64,000 nucleotides of DNA from Dactylorhiza incarnata. Taxonomy: Eukaryota > Streptophyta > Magnoliopsida > Asparagales > Orchidaceae. The DNA lies in NCBI GenBank assembly GCA_033032865.1, contig JAWHQI010000258.1:124001-188000 (forward strand). The letters are read 5' to 3'. Numbering within the stretch: position 1 is the first letter of the stretch; each line of letters begins with the position of its first letter. Both the position numbers and the translations under genes were made by a program. Positions 18,835 through 28,903 of the stretch are shown here, one piece after another. The notes below the pieces were generated by a model. It made no database searches and was not told the DNA's origin. It was given only the letters and a program-made list of their open reading frames with translations.

Positions 18835-20499
18835 ATGTCCAGGTATCGATCCGTTGAATTAATTCCTCTAAATTCTGAAATCGAACGAACCTGTAGACAA
18901 AATCGAAAGTCAACTAGGCTAGAACAACTTAGTCAACTAGCAATGGATAATCAGCATCAAGACGATGAACCTCACCAGAATGGGCAGGATTTAGGTGGTC
19001 AAGTAGAACAAAATGGACACCCAAATGAACCAAGACGAACTTGCCGGGATTATAATATGCCTTTTAGGGGAGGGGTACAGTTTAGTATTGCTAGACCCGC
19101 GATAGAGGCCAATAACTTTAAGATAGATTCCATGGCAATGCAACTTGTTCAAAACAACAAGTTTGGGGGTCTTAATCATGAAGACCCTAACTCTCACCTT
19201 AGAACTTTCATAGAGATTTGTGACACGTTTAAGGTTAACGGTGCATCTGATGAAGCCATTAAGCTACGCTTAGTTCCTTTCTCTTTAGAAGGGAAAGCTA
19301 AAGACTGGTTGAACTCATTACCTTATGAGTCCATTACTACTTGGGCTATTTTAACCGAAAAATTTTTATCCAAATATTTCCTTCCATCTAAAACTGCTAA
19401 GTTAATGCGAGATATCTCTACATTCATGCAAGTAAATGGAGAAACCTTATATGATGCGTGGGAACGATTTAAGGAATTGTTACGTAGATGTCCCCACCAT
19501 GGGTTAGCCATTCACCAACAAGTATGGACGTTTTATAACGGCCTTCAGACATCTACAATGATCCAAGTAGATGGAGCTGCAGGAGGTTCACTGATGAACA
19601 AGTATCCTGAAGATGCCTACGGTATTTTAGAAGATCTATCTTCTAATAATTATCACACGATTGAACGTCAAGTACATCCTCCCACTACGACAGGATTGTA
19701 CCAAGTTGACCAATTAACGTCATTTGCAGCCCAAATGACGTCCCAATTTAATTCCATTAACAAGAGGTTAGATGCTTTGACGTTGAACCAAAATCAAATG
19801 AATCCTCAAGTTAATAGCATTATTACTCCCATGGTTCCTCCTAACCCCGCCTTAACAATTGAACAACTCGTAGGGGGTAATGAAGAAGTTAATTATTTAG
19901 GAGGGCATTATAAACAAAATACGAACCCTTATCCGAACCACTATAACCCCGAATGGAGAAACCACCCTAATTTCTCTTGGAAGAACAACCCCGGTCCTAC
20001 TCCACCACACTTATTTAATTCTAATGCTAATTCTCATCATCAAAACAATAATTCCAACCAAGCAGGACCATCTAGAAAGGTAACGGACGACTTCATCATA
20101 GAATCAATGCAAAAGAATGAAGCTCGTTTCTCTAGTTTGGAAGGGTCAATGAGAATGATTGAATTGCAATTAGGACAAATTGCCAACGCGTTAAGTATTC
20201 GACCGCAAGGCACACTCCCTGCGGATACCACACCTAATCCCAAAGGAGATAATCATCATTGTAAGGCCGTCACATTACGAAGTGGGCGTGAGTTAATAGT
20301 TGGTCAAGACACTAATCCATATGAACAAAATAAAAGTCAAGACCAAGAAGAGGCCAAGAATCCTAGTGATCAAGTAATAATGGGAAGAGATGAGGGTGAT
20401 AAGAGTGAAGAGGAAGAAGTAATAATAAGAAGAACTGATAAGGACATAGAAAGAGAAAAAGAGGAAAGAAGGAAGGAGAACCCAAGAACTTATCCACCA
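18835..20499 (+). pseudogene. Athila-2 gag, C-terminally cut off
   Basis: The ORF starts MSRYRSVELIPLNSEIERT, homologous to Athila-1 gag, and keeps the gag domain (NKFGGLNHE, PFSLEGKAKDWLNSLP, TTW..L.EKFLSKYF, PHHGLA). It is open for about 555 codons to the truncation at TYPP, where Athila-1 continues with a proline-rich YPPPPFPSR segment. The frame then runs on into the transposon's palindrome array until 20784, giving a meaningless chimeric tail. No stop or frameshift interrupts the gag part, so the fragment is young. Alone it cannot reverse transcribe or integrate. Confidence 0.85.
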
Positions 20500-20543
20500 G
20501 AGGGAGGGAGAACGCGGCCACAATTTGCGAAAGATAGGCATTT

Positions 20544-20770
20544 GGCTCTCCACGGAGATCCAAATGGCTCTCCGCGGAGATCCAAATGGCTCTCCGCGGA
20601 GAGCCAAATGGCTCTCCGCGGATATCTAAATGGATCTCCGCGGAGAACTTTTTGCTCTCCGCGGAGAACTTTTTGCTCTCCGCGGAGAGCCTTCTGGATC
20701 TTCGCGGAGAACCCTTTAGATCTCCGCGGAGAGCCTTTTGGATCTCCGCGGAGAGCCTTCTGTATCTCCA
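20544..20770. repeat. Left palindrome array, unit A
   Basis: About ten copies of a 22-bp unit built around the palindrome GCTCTCCGCGGAGAGC, joined by six-base linkers such as CAAATG, with variants reading GAACTTTTTG. The array is the left subterminal repeat of the transposon. Units B and C have one more copy of the GAACTTTTTG variant. Confidence 0.9.
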
Positions 20771-20886
20771 CTGATTTTATTTAAAGCTATAATTTTGACC
20801 CATTTGAAAACGTTATTCATCCATGAAACAATTGCTATTATAGACAAACATTTCAAATGTACACGAATAATATTTCTTAATTTACA

Positions 20887-23386
20887 TCAATCAACCACAA
20901 AATTTCTAAAGATGTCTGCACAGATCTGGGCTCTAAACATAGGCATATTTTTCTGCCAGTCTACACAACTCTCCCAGCTCATCAGCCCTTCCTTCGCTAT
21001 GTGCTCCATATACTTCATAACGAAGACACCGCAGTCCACGGAGTTCTCCTGCTGTGGTATACCAGCAGTCAAGTCGAGTTTCCAATTGGAAAATCCTGCG
21101 TGGACTTTTTTAACGGTCGCCTTCTGGAGCGCAGAAATCTGCATTAACATAAATTTGTTCGTACATTAGTAACTCGTAATGTACAATACTACATTGCATG
21201 TCAACGAACTGTACTTACAGCTTCTTTAGCGGAAACTTTCCGTTGGGCGTTACGCAGAGAGTCATGTATAAGCCACTTCTTCTCTTTAACCATACCCACC
21301 AATAAATACCAGTGTTGACTATAACATACTGGCATTAGAATCATTTTGATATAGGCGAGATTCTCCTTGGTAATGCCCTCAAGGAATGCAGATACAAGCT
21401 TAGATTCTCCGTCATTGGACCGTGGGAAGTGTAACTACATAATTTGTAACATTTTTTAGCAATGCAAACAGAATTATTAATGTACAAAGCACAGATAGGG
21501 AGATCATACCAAAAAGTTAGGACTGATATACATAAACGGATGATACGCTTCTTTATCCCGATCTCTACGCAAAGTCAAGATCTTTGCGTAGGCATCAATG
21601 TGACAATCTTCAACGTATTTGTCCGTCAGAAGAGCATCCATGCCATCTCGAAATCCGACTATATTCCATTTATTGAATGCTTGGTCGTTCCTGAAACATT
21701 AGAAAGTCATCGTCAATATCAATGTGCATAGATCAAAATTTTGAAAATATAAAAGTGTATAATGTCAAAGGGCACCTCGATGGTATGGAGCTCATACGTC
21801 GATGGATGATATCTCTATCTTCTTCAGCTATTAGCGGTCTCCCCGGATAGTCAACGGGGTAGACATCAAGTTCATCCGCCTTTGTAGTTTTAACGTCTGT
21901 TTCACCTAATGGGGAGTCTCTAATATGAGTAATGGAAGTATCGTGAGGGGTAGTGAGGGTGGTAGCGTTTTGGTGGGTGGGGATCTAGAGATACTCGGGC
22001 TAGATGATGGCGAGGAATGATGAATGAGTGTGTCTATATCGGCACTCATGGAATCAAGACGTTCACCTACACTGTGACTAAAACTAATTAAATCACTATG
22101 TACTCTATCTATTTTTTATCTAATCTATCTACAGAACTATCTATCTTGCTATCTAATAATGCAAATTGATCTAACATCCTATGCTGGAAATCAATCCAAA
22201 ACTGTACAGGAGGGATAGATGGTGTGCTAGGTGGTGGGGGAGGTGATGATGTGCTGGGTGATGGGGGAGGTGATGATGATGAGGGAGGTGGTAATGATGT
22301 GGGAGGTGGTGGTGCAAACTTCATTTTTTTACTACCCTAGATGGCGAGACTATTGGTTTTCTCTTAGATGTGGGAGGTGGTGGTGTCCACTGTGTTGTCA
22401 CGTCTGAACATAACAACTTCTCTGCCGGTGATATTTCATCTAGTACTTCCAAGACCTAAAAAGAAGAAATACAACTATTGTATTGGATAGTTCAAAAGTG
22501 GTTGTTAATCGAATAAACTAAATTATTTACCTGCTCATCCAAGAGTTTTGCAACAGTCCCCATCTCTTTCATTGAAAATGAGACCTTCTCCGACCATCTT
22601 AATATTCGTGGCCTCAATGACAGATAGTGCGGAGCGTAGGTCGTGGTGTGCTCGAGGAACCAAATCTATATCAAACATTGCAATAGTTTAGAACATATTA
22701 AACAAATTTTCATTTTAGGAATTAGAAATATAGATACTTACAACGAGAACATGGGTGCATCCATAGATGTATCTCATTGAAGACTCTGGCCAATGTTGCA
22801 GTTGGCCTTCTTCTGCAACAGGTGGCAACTTCTCCACCATCGACCTGAACGACCTCATAACGAAGGTATAGATCGCTTCTGGACAATTGAACTTTTGAAA
22901 TTTCTCCAAGTTGGAGACCTCCTCGAAGAACATTGGCATCCTCTCCGCGCTCGAGGGGAAGAAGAAATTGCACAGAAGGTGCAAAATCAATATCTTCATC
23001 GTCACAGGGGACGACCCTTTCTCCATCGATTGAAGTTCCGTCTTCAAATCGGACTTCGTTAGCGGTCCAAATGGCTTGGTAGTCAGGGTGACTTCCTCCC
23101 CATGGTTCGGCACACCCAATATCAATGCCACGTCATTGGGGGAGAAGGTTAGCTCCCTCGATCCAATGACGAAGACATCCTTCTCTATATCATACAAGTT
23201 TAGTAGACCGTAAAGAAGGGGAGTGTTCTGCGGTACCTTCGGTGCATGGAAGATATGCCAGATGTTGGCATCCATCAGCATCTTCTTCTGATCCTCCTCC
23301 AATCGTTCTAGTATTGCTGAAGTTAGGCCAACAAATGAGTTTAAATAGCACCTCGAGCTCAAAAAATGGATCTTTTTCTGCCCCAT
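20887..23386 (-). CDS. Ulp1-type cysteine protease gene of the transposon, unit A (6 exons, two frameshifts)
   Basis: Proposed coding exons: 23386-22742, 22665-22531, 22455-21776, 21690-21510, 21434-21219, 21138-20887, all with GT donors and AG acceptors. Exon 1 has an IGSRELTFSPNDVALILGVPN block, resembling the DUF1985/plant-mobile-domain module that precedes Ulp1 in plant transposons. Exon 3 is a proline/serine-rich linker. Exons 5 and 6 hold the C48 peptidase core: His in QHWYLL (about 21312), Asp in HDSL (about 21262), Gln and Cys in PQQENSVDCG (Cys codon 21033-21031). Ulp1-type proteases cleave SUMO conjugates in the nucleus; in a transposon the substrate is unknown. Two one-base homopolymer deletions in exon 3 (near 22325 and 22115) break this copy; each position is in frame in another unit. 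Confidence 0.75.
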
Positions 23387-23390
23387 TTAT

Positions 23391-23904
23391 CTGCAAAATT
23401 TATAAACAGATGTTACAATAGAGGGACAAGAAGAATAAATTGGAGGGAGAAAGAGAGGAAGCAAATGGCTCTCCGAGGAGAGCTACTTGGCTCTCCGCGG
23501 AGAGCCAAACGGCTCTCCGCGGAGAGCTATGTAGCTCTCCGCGGAGAGCCACATGGCTCTCCGCGGAGAGCCACATGGCTCTCCGGGGAGAGCCATTTGG
23601 CTCTCCGGGGAGAACCATTTGGATCTATGTTGAGATCCAATTGGCTCTCCGTGGAGTGCCATTTGGCTCTCCGTTTAGATCCAATTGGCTCTCCATGGAG
23701 AGCCATTTGGCTCTCCGTTTAGATCCAATTGGCTCTCCATGGAGAACCATTTGGCTCTCCGTTTAGATCCAATTGGCTCTCCATGGAGATTCAATTGGGT
23801 AATGGCCTAAATGAGGTACAATTGTATCATGGAATATTAAATGCAAATTATTGTGTTATCTCCAAATCATTTTTTGTACTATAATACATATAAAAAGCAT
23901 ACCT
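23391..23904 (-). other. Predicted intron containing the central array
   Basis: On the minus strand a donor AAAAG/GTATGC sits just after the transposase stop (23916-23914), and a pyrimidine-rich acceptor ending TTTTGCAG lies a few bases before the ATG of the protease gene. These signals bracket the central array. They suggest that the protease exons can be spliced to the transposase transcript, or that an alternative first exon is used. This is inferred from splice signals only. Confidence 0.4.
23467..23790. repeat. Central palindrome array, unit A only
   Basis: About fifteen 22-bp units of the GCTCTCCGCGGAGAGC type, grading into variants with CTCCATGGAG and CTCCGTTTAGATCC. It lies between the 3' end of the transposase gene and the first coding exon of the protease gene. 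Units B and C lost it with their shared deletion. Confidence 0.9.
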
Positions 23905-23913
23905 TTTAGGGTT

Positions 23914-26900
23914 TCACACAGACTGTTGCAAGCTCTTTTTTTTGTTAATATCCTTAACCTTTTGTTTGAGCTGCACATCAGATCTAACCCGAAATTGGTT
24001 CATCCCCAACACCCGTGCGACTCGCCCCCAGTACAAGAAACGCTTGGCTAGGCTCTTCCAAGACATTTGATCACCAGTCGACGATTTCACATGTGAGCGC
24101 TCTGATGGACTAGTTAGCAAGTAATTGAGCAGCTCCTTCTCCGATTGGGAGAACGGCTCTCCTGTAGCTGGGGCGGGGACGATGGCCTCCATTATCTGAT
24201 TGAAAGTCGGCAATTGTTGATTGACCATGAATGGCGGACGGGAACCAATCTCGCTGACAGCGGACGAGATGCCCGCATTAGGTTCCTCCGTCGTCGTGAT
24301 GACTGCAGAAGATGCTGGTTGAGTTGAATTATTTGTGGACGGAGTTTCGGCGGACAATGAATGTATAACAACTGGCGATGGTTGAATGTAGATGGCGTCT
24401 TGATCACCGAGCTCCTTTTGCGCTTCGGTATGCGACGACAAACTGTTTGATGTCCTTTTCCTTTTGAGACGTCTAAGATAATCCCAACGATTTTGAATCT
24501 CCTTGTGGGTCATCTGAACCAAATCCTCACGACGTGCAGCAATGCGGGCGTAAGCTGGGGCGACCACTTTGGTCCAGTGAATGTTGCCGGCATGCCCAGC
24601 ATCAATCTCGTTTTGAACAAGTCGATCAATGATATCGTCCGCTGATCCTTCAATTACTAGATCGGGTGGGGACGATTGCAGATCTGTTGCAAGGGGCTGA
24701 CTTGAACTGTGACTTGGGGCGCCGGTGGTAAAAGTGACGCTTCGAGTTACTGTTGTGGTGACAGTCTCTTCTAACTGGATGAAACTATCATCACGGCCCG
24801 CCTGCGTTAGAGCAATCAATGACGCGGCTAGATTTAGTGCAGTAATGATGCTGCGTTTGGGCACTGCTCGTTGAATGGGCAATCTGAAACGAGACTGAGC
24901 AACCATATCCTCCAAGTGCTGTTTAAGAACCTGTTCTGATTTTGGCCGAATGAACCGTTTGAAAGCGTAATTGGTGCTATGTAAAGCCGAGACAAGAACA
25001 GACCAAATTCGATGCAATTGTGGAATATGCAAGGATTCAATGGGAAAATCTTTCAGATCAAGCAGTTCATCGGGTTGAAGAAATTTGAGAGCCACCATTC
25101 TGAGTAAGCGCCGTTCGAAGGGGTTGATCATTGGTGAAGTGCTCATCACTTTTTCCCAGAGATTAAGGCCTTCTAATGCCGATTGACGTTCATTGCCCAA
25201 TGCGTTGAGGCTGCGAGATTTTTTATGGTGATTTGATGAAGAGCTTTGCCCATGCGATGTTGGTCCGGGTTTTCTGCGCTTGCGACTGGACTGAATAGAA
25301 TGGGGCGTGTTGCTTATATCGATGACTTCGGTCTGGTTCAGATCAGTATGGTTTTGCGGTAGTGCTTCGTCTTCTCCAACGCAGTGATGATCATCGTTCG
25401 GAGTCCTCTCCACAGCAGTTGCGGCAACCTCAAGTGCATCATTCACAATCGCATCGAACGCGTGGCTCGACCAAATTGCATTATCAGCTATTGATTCGGC
25501 AATCATTCCAACGGATTCTAGCTGCCCTGCTGGAATTTCTGGAAGTTGAGGAAGGGATTGTCCAAATGCCGCCGTTAATCCAAACTCGTCGTCGCAATCC
25601 TCAATCGAGAGAGGCAACATATGAAACATTGTCGACAGAGACGTTTGTGAGGGAGTTATGCCATCGGTCGAAAGAGCTGCGAGATATTGAGTGAGAATGA
25701 TATGCATACCCGAGATTGGCAAATATGCCCAGCGATGATCAAATTGGAGTTCGCCTCGAAAGTTGATTTGAGCGACCACGGCATGGAGCAGCAAGATCCC
25801 TCCATCCAGGGACATAGTCTCCGGGAAAATGGCTCGTCCTTGACGCCATAAGTTTTCGTTCTTCCCCGATCCACGGCGTAGAGTCGAACGAAAGAAGCGA
25901 TCCACGACGGTGTTTGACGCCCCTACAGGCGGTGTTAAGCAATTTCTGATGTGCTTTTTCTGCGTCTCGTGGCAAGATAGAAGTTTGGTCGTCACAATGC
26001 GCTTCGATGGTGGCACATCATTCTCGTTTTTCCAGTTTTTAATTCGATCCAACAATGCATCAAGTTCAGCCTCAATGATGGAGCCTTCCCGCATTGAAGC
26101 ATGTCCATTGCCAACAATGATTTCGGCCACGCCAGCCATAAATAGTTCCTGCCGAGCTCGATCCGTGCCGTTCGAATTGTCCCTATACCTTGTGATCAGG
26201 TGATGATTGTCTAGGGGAACAATGATGTTGTCGAAATCTTGTAGCCATTCTCGGTCATCGCAGCACTTGTCAAGGTAGTACATGATGAGCAGAGAAGTAT
26301 CAATATTGTAAGCATTGTACCGGTTCTGCAAACTCCGACCAACAAATCGACGCTCTGCATTGCCCGTAGTCGATGTGAATTGATGGGAGAGAATTTGTTG
26401 GCGCTCGTTCATGACAGAGTGCAATCCTTCAACAGGGGAAAATTTCCTGCCATTGAACTCGTCCGTCAATTTCATGCGTCCCGGCACGTTGTGATGATGG
26501 TCAGCTGAGAGATGAGTCCCAGTTATGGCGCCTTCCATTCGGTTGAAGAACGAAAGTTGGCGAGCAATGCAGTCATTGATTAGGCGTGATAGCGTTGATT
26601 CCACTGGACCAAGAGTGCCATTGTACCCGTTACAATGCTGAAAAAATGATGGGAAATCAGGGAACACTGCCGGATCCTTCTGCCATGACGTTTGCCCAAG
26701 TGCTGCATCCCATAAGCACATATCCAAATACCACGACACGTGACCACGATATAGTGCGGCTTGACGCATGTATCGAGTCGTTTGGGCACAACGAATCACC
26801 TTGGCTGCATCAGCAATGCCGGAACGGGATGTGTACAAGTCGTATGCCATTTGAACAAGACCGACGTCGTGTGCGCTCTGTTCGAAAAGCTGCACAGGAT

Positions 26901-27530
26901 AGTTAAGGATGATGGGTGCCGGGATCAACTTCTCGTTTTTGGCCTCGTCCATGACATGGAACGTGGCACCACAGCCGCCGGAGGTGTTCGACTTCTTGCA
27001 CATGTATCTAGCACTGATAGAGAATGCAGTGGTGTCGATGCAATCGACAACTCGCGGGGCACTTAATTGCTTGCGGGAAAGAAAGTCGACTTTGTTGCAA
27101 GATGAGCATGCACCCGCTGTCACATTGACGTCGTACTGCCGTTCCGGATCGATCATGAACAACGGTTTCAAAAGATACGCATTCAGGTCAGGTCGCTTGT
27201 TCCACAGTGGCACGGGCGGATCGATTCGAATGGGGGGGGGGGGGGGGGGGGAATGCCATCCTCCATCATTTTCACTTGGATCTTGATCCAATCCTCCTGA
27301 ATTTTGTTCAACGTGCCTGATTGCTTCCCACAAATGCACGGCTCAGTAGTGGGGCGGTCGAAGGCTGACGAATAGAATGAAGGCGTTTGCGTCGGAATCG
27401 ATTCGGGTAGAATTTCAGGGCAGCGATGAACGAGGGTCTCTACTGATCGTTGTGTTTTCGCAATGTCCCGCAGCACAATGTCAATACCATTCATTGCCAA
27501 TAAAGACAAATAGTCAAATAATCTAGTCAC
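23914..27530 (-). CDS. Transposase-like protein of the transposon, unit A (frameshifted by a G run)
   Basis: The gene starts at the Met at 27530 (MTRLFDYLS) and reads to 27252; a 20-G run at 27232-27251 shifts the frame, and 1,141 codons of open frame (27339-23914) then run to the stop. In that frame: a zinc-binding block C78-C81...C100...C114...C123; Asp280 in SADHHHN followed by a VMNE motif; Asp357 in YLDKCC; a PLDNHH motif; and RRGSGKNENLWR with Glu495. This pattern is reminiscent of DUF6729-type zinc modules and of KDZ/Zisupton-like DDE transposases, but that is by eye. Two Myb/SANT-like segments follow near the C-terminus (WTKVVAPAYARI...NRW and WKSLAKRFLYW). I infer a nuclear DDE transposase that binds the palindrome arrays. 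Confidence 0.65.
27232..27251. repeat. 20-nt G homopolymer inside transposase A
   Basis: Units B and C read GGGATGRCG at this point, nine bases. Unit A has 20 G instead. The change replaces ordinary codons, adds 11 bases and breaks the reading frame. Confidence 0.9.
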
Positions 27531-27708
27531 CCAAAGCCAAAATTTAGATTAGTAGCCATAATACTAGGATCCGATTTTGAGTAACTATAATTGGTTATAG
27601 TAGCTTGCCTAGTAAAATTCCTACCTCACCTTCCAAATTATATGCTAATTATAATTTATTTCCAAGGATTGTCAAAAAAGAATGAACAAACCTTGAGATC
27701 CAATTTTG

Positions 27709-27976
27709 GGCTCTCCGCGGAGAGCCGAACGGCTCTCCGCGGAGAGCCGAACCGCTCTCCGCGGAGAGCCGAACCGCTCTCCGCGGAGAGCCGAACCGCT
27801 CTCCGCGGAGAGCCAAACGGCTCTCCGGCTCTCCGCGGAGAGCAATTCGGCTCTCCTCGGAGAGCCAGTGGATCTCAGCAGAAAGCCATGTGGATCTCCG
27901 CTGAGAGCCAGTGGCTCTCCTAGGAGAGCCGAATGGCTCTCCGGGGAGAGTCGTTTAGATCTACGCGGAGAGCCAT
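27709..27976. repeat. Right palindrome array, unit A
   Basis: About a dozen 22-bp units based on GCTCTCCGCGGAGAGC with linkers such as CGAAC, the last few degenerate. It lies upstream of the transposase coding region, between a predicted 5' leader exon and the first coding exon. Confidence 0.9.
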
Positions 27977-28019
27977 TCTTTGGCTTCGAACATGATAATG
28001 GCGGAAACTAGATACATAC

Positions 28020-28250
28020 CTTGCGGAGAGGATGGGTAGGCTGCGCCGGAGAGCTCTTGTGTAGACTGAATCGGGTTGGAGAAGGAGCGCCGGAGAGCTG
28101 TGTGATTACTGCCGGAGACGATGGGGGAGGCTTCGCCGGAATCAAACGTTCTAGGGTTTGATTGCGAGAGAGCGAGGAGAAATCGCGAGGAAGCTGTGCG
28201 AGGAGAGCGAGGAGAGCTGAGTACGGAGAGGAGAAATGAAGAGGCGCGGG
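28020..28250 (-). promoter_or_regulatory. Predicted 5' leader exon and promoter region of transposase A
   Basis: On the minus strand the segment is CT-rich, contains AAACCCTAGAAC (a telo-box-like AAACCCTA at about 28152-28159) and ends with a strong donor CGCAAG/GTATGT at 28020/28019. There is no ATG in it. This looks like a non-coding first exon whose intron holds the right array. Units B (32938 on) and C (37830 on) keep the same structure. Confidence 0.45.
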
Positions 28251-28320
28251 ATTGAAGAGGCGCGGATTCGTGTTTTCTTATGTTGCGCTGAATAAAATAA
28301 TATTATTCAGTCGGATTCAG

Positions 28321-28349
28321 TCTACCAGAGTGAGGCCCGACCGGGGGGG
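28321..28349. repeat. Right terminus of unit A and A/B junction
   Basis: CTACCAGAGTGAGGCCCGACC then seven G (28343-28349), immediately followed by the left terminus of unit B. There is no spacer or other target sequence between units. Confidence 0.85.
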
Positions 28350-28540
28350 CGCCGGGTTCCACTCTGGTATGAGGGGGAAAAAGGGGGGAGGGGGGGTGGA
28401 GAAAAAAGAAAAAGAGGGGGAGGAGAAAAAAGAGGGGGAGGAGAGGGAAAGGGGGAGGGAGGAAGAAAAAAGAGGGAAAGGAAGAAAAAATGAGGGAGGG
28501 AGGGAGAACGCGGCCACAATTTGCGAAAGATAGACATTTG

Positions 28541-28790
28541 GTTCTCCGCGGAGATCCAAATGGCTCTCCGCGGAGATCCAAATGGCACTCCGCGGAGAGC
28601 CAAATGGCTCTCCGCGGATATCTAAATGGATCTCCGCGGAGAACTTTTTGCTCTCCGCGGAGAACTTTTTGCTCTCCGCGGAGAACTTTTTGCTCTCCGC
28701 GGAGAGCCTTCTGGATCTCCGCGGAGAACCCTTTAGATCTCCGCGGAGAGCCTTTTGGATCTCCGCGGAGAGCCTTCTGTATCTCCACTG
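28541..28790. repeat. Left palindrome array, unit B
   Basis: About eleven 22-bp units of the GCTCTCCGCGGAGAGC family, with three consecutive GAACTTTTTG variants where unit A has two. Unit C shares that extra copy. Confidence 0.9.
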
Positions 28791-28903
28791 ATTTCATTTA
28801 AAGCTATAATTTTGACCCATTTGAAAACGTTATTCATCCATGAAACAATTGCTATTATAGACAAACATTTCAAATGTACACGAATAATGTTTCTTAATTT
28901 ACA

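Larger units (their letters stand above)
17232..20499 (+). mobile_element. Athila-2: one LTR plus partial gag, flanked by GAGGG duplication
   Basis: The insert begins with an LTR start (TGATAACTTC), has a tRNA-Asp primer site and gag, and stops abruptly at TATCCACCA within gag. The next five bases, GAGGG (20500-20504), repeat those just left of the LTR. Joining 17231 to 20505 gives the same sequence as the unoccupied site in unit C (around 33397-33412). So the insert is bounded by a 5-bp target duplication although its right end is not an LTR end. No pol or 3' LTR is present. Confidence 0.85.
17047..28349 (-). mobile_element. Unclassified Ulp1-carrying DNA transposon, unit A (full length, nested insertion)
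   Basis: Unit A runs from a left terminus with CCGGGTTCCACTCTGGTA (17086-17103; an extra partial left end sits at 17047-17061) to a right terminus whose opposite strand reads TCGGGCCTCACTCTGGTA (about 28323-28340). The two ends match at 14 of 18 positions. Between them lie a purine tract, a left palindrome array, a Ulp1-protease gene, a central array, a transposase gene and a right array. It is interrupted at 17232-20499 by an Athila fragment. Without that it is about 8.0 kb. The family is not CACTA (no CACTA ends or TNPD motifs), not MULE and not hAT by the motifs I can see. Confidence 0.8.

Noticed and set aside
23366..23766. Open frames rich in LRGEP/SPRRA repeats (also near 20586, 27591, 28490, 32513 and 37413)
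   Set aside because: They are translations of the 22-bp palindrome arrays, open in several frames on both strands because of the repeat, with no independent start or domain.
20544..27976. Regularly spaced palindromic repeats that superficially resemble a CRISPR array
   Set aside because: The linkers are only about six bases, there are no unique spacers of 25-40 bases and no cas genes, and the repeats belong to a plant transposon.
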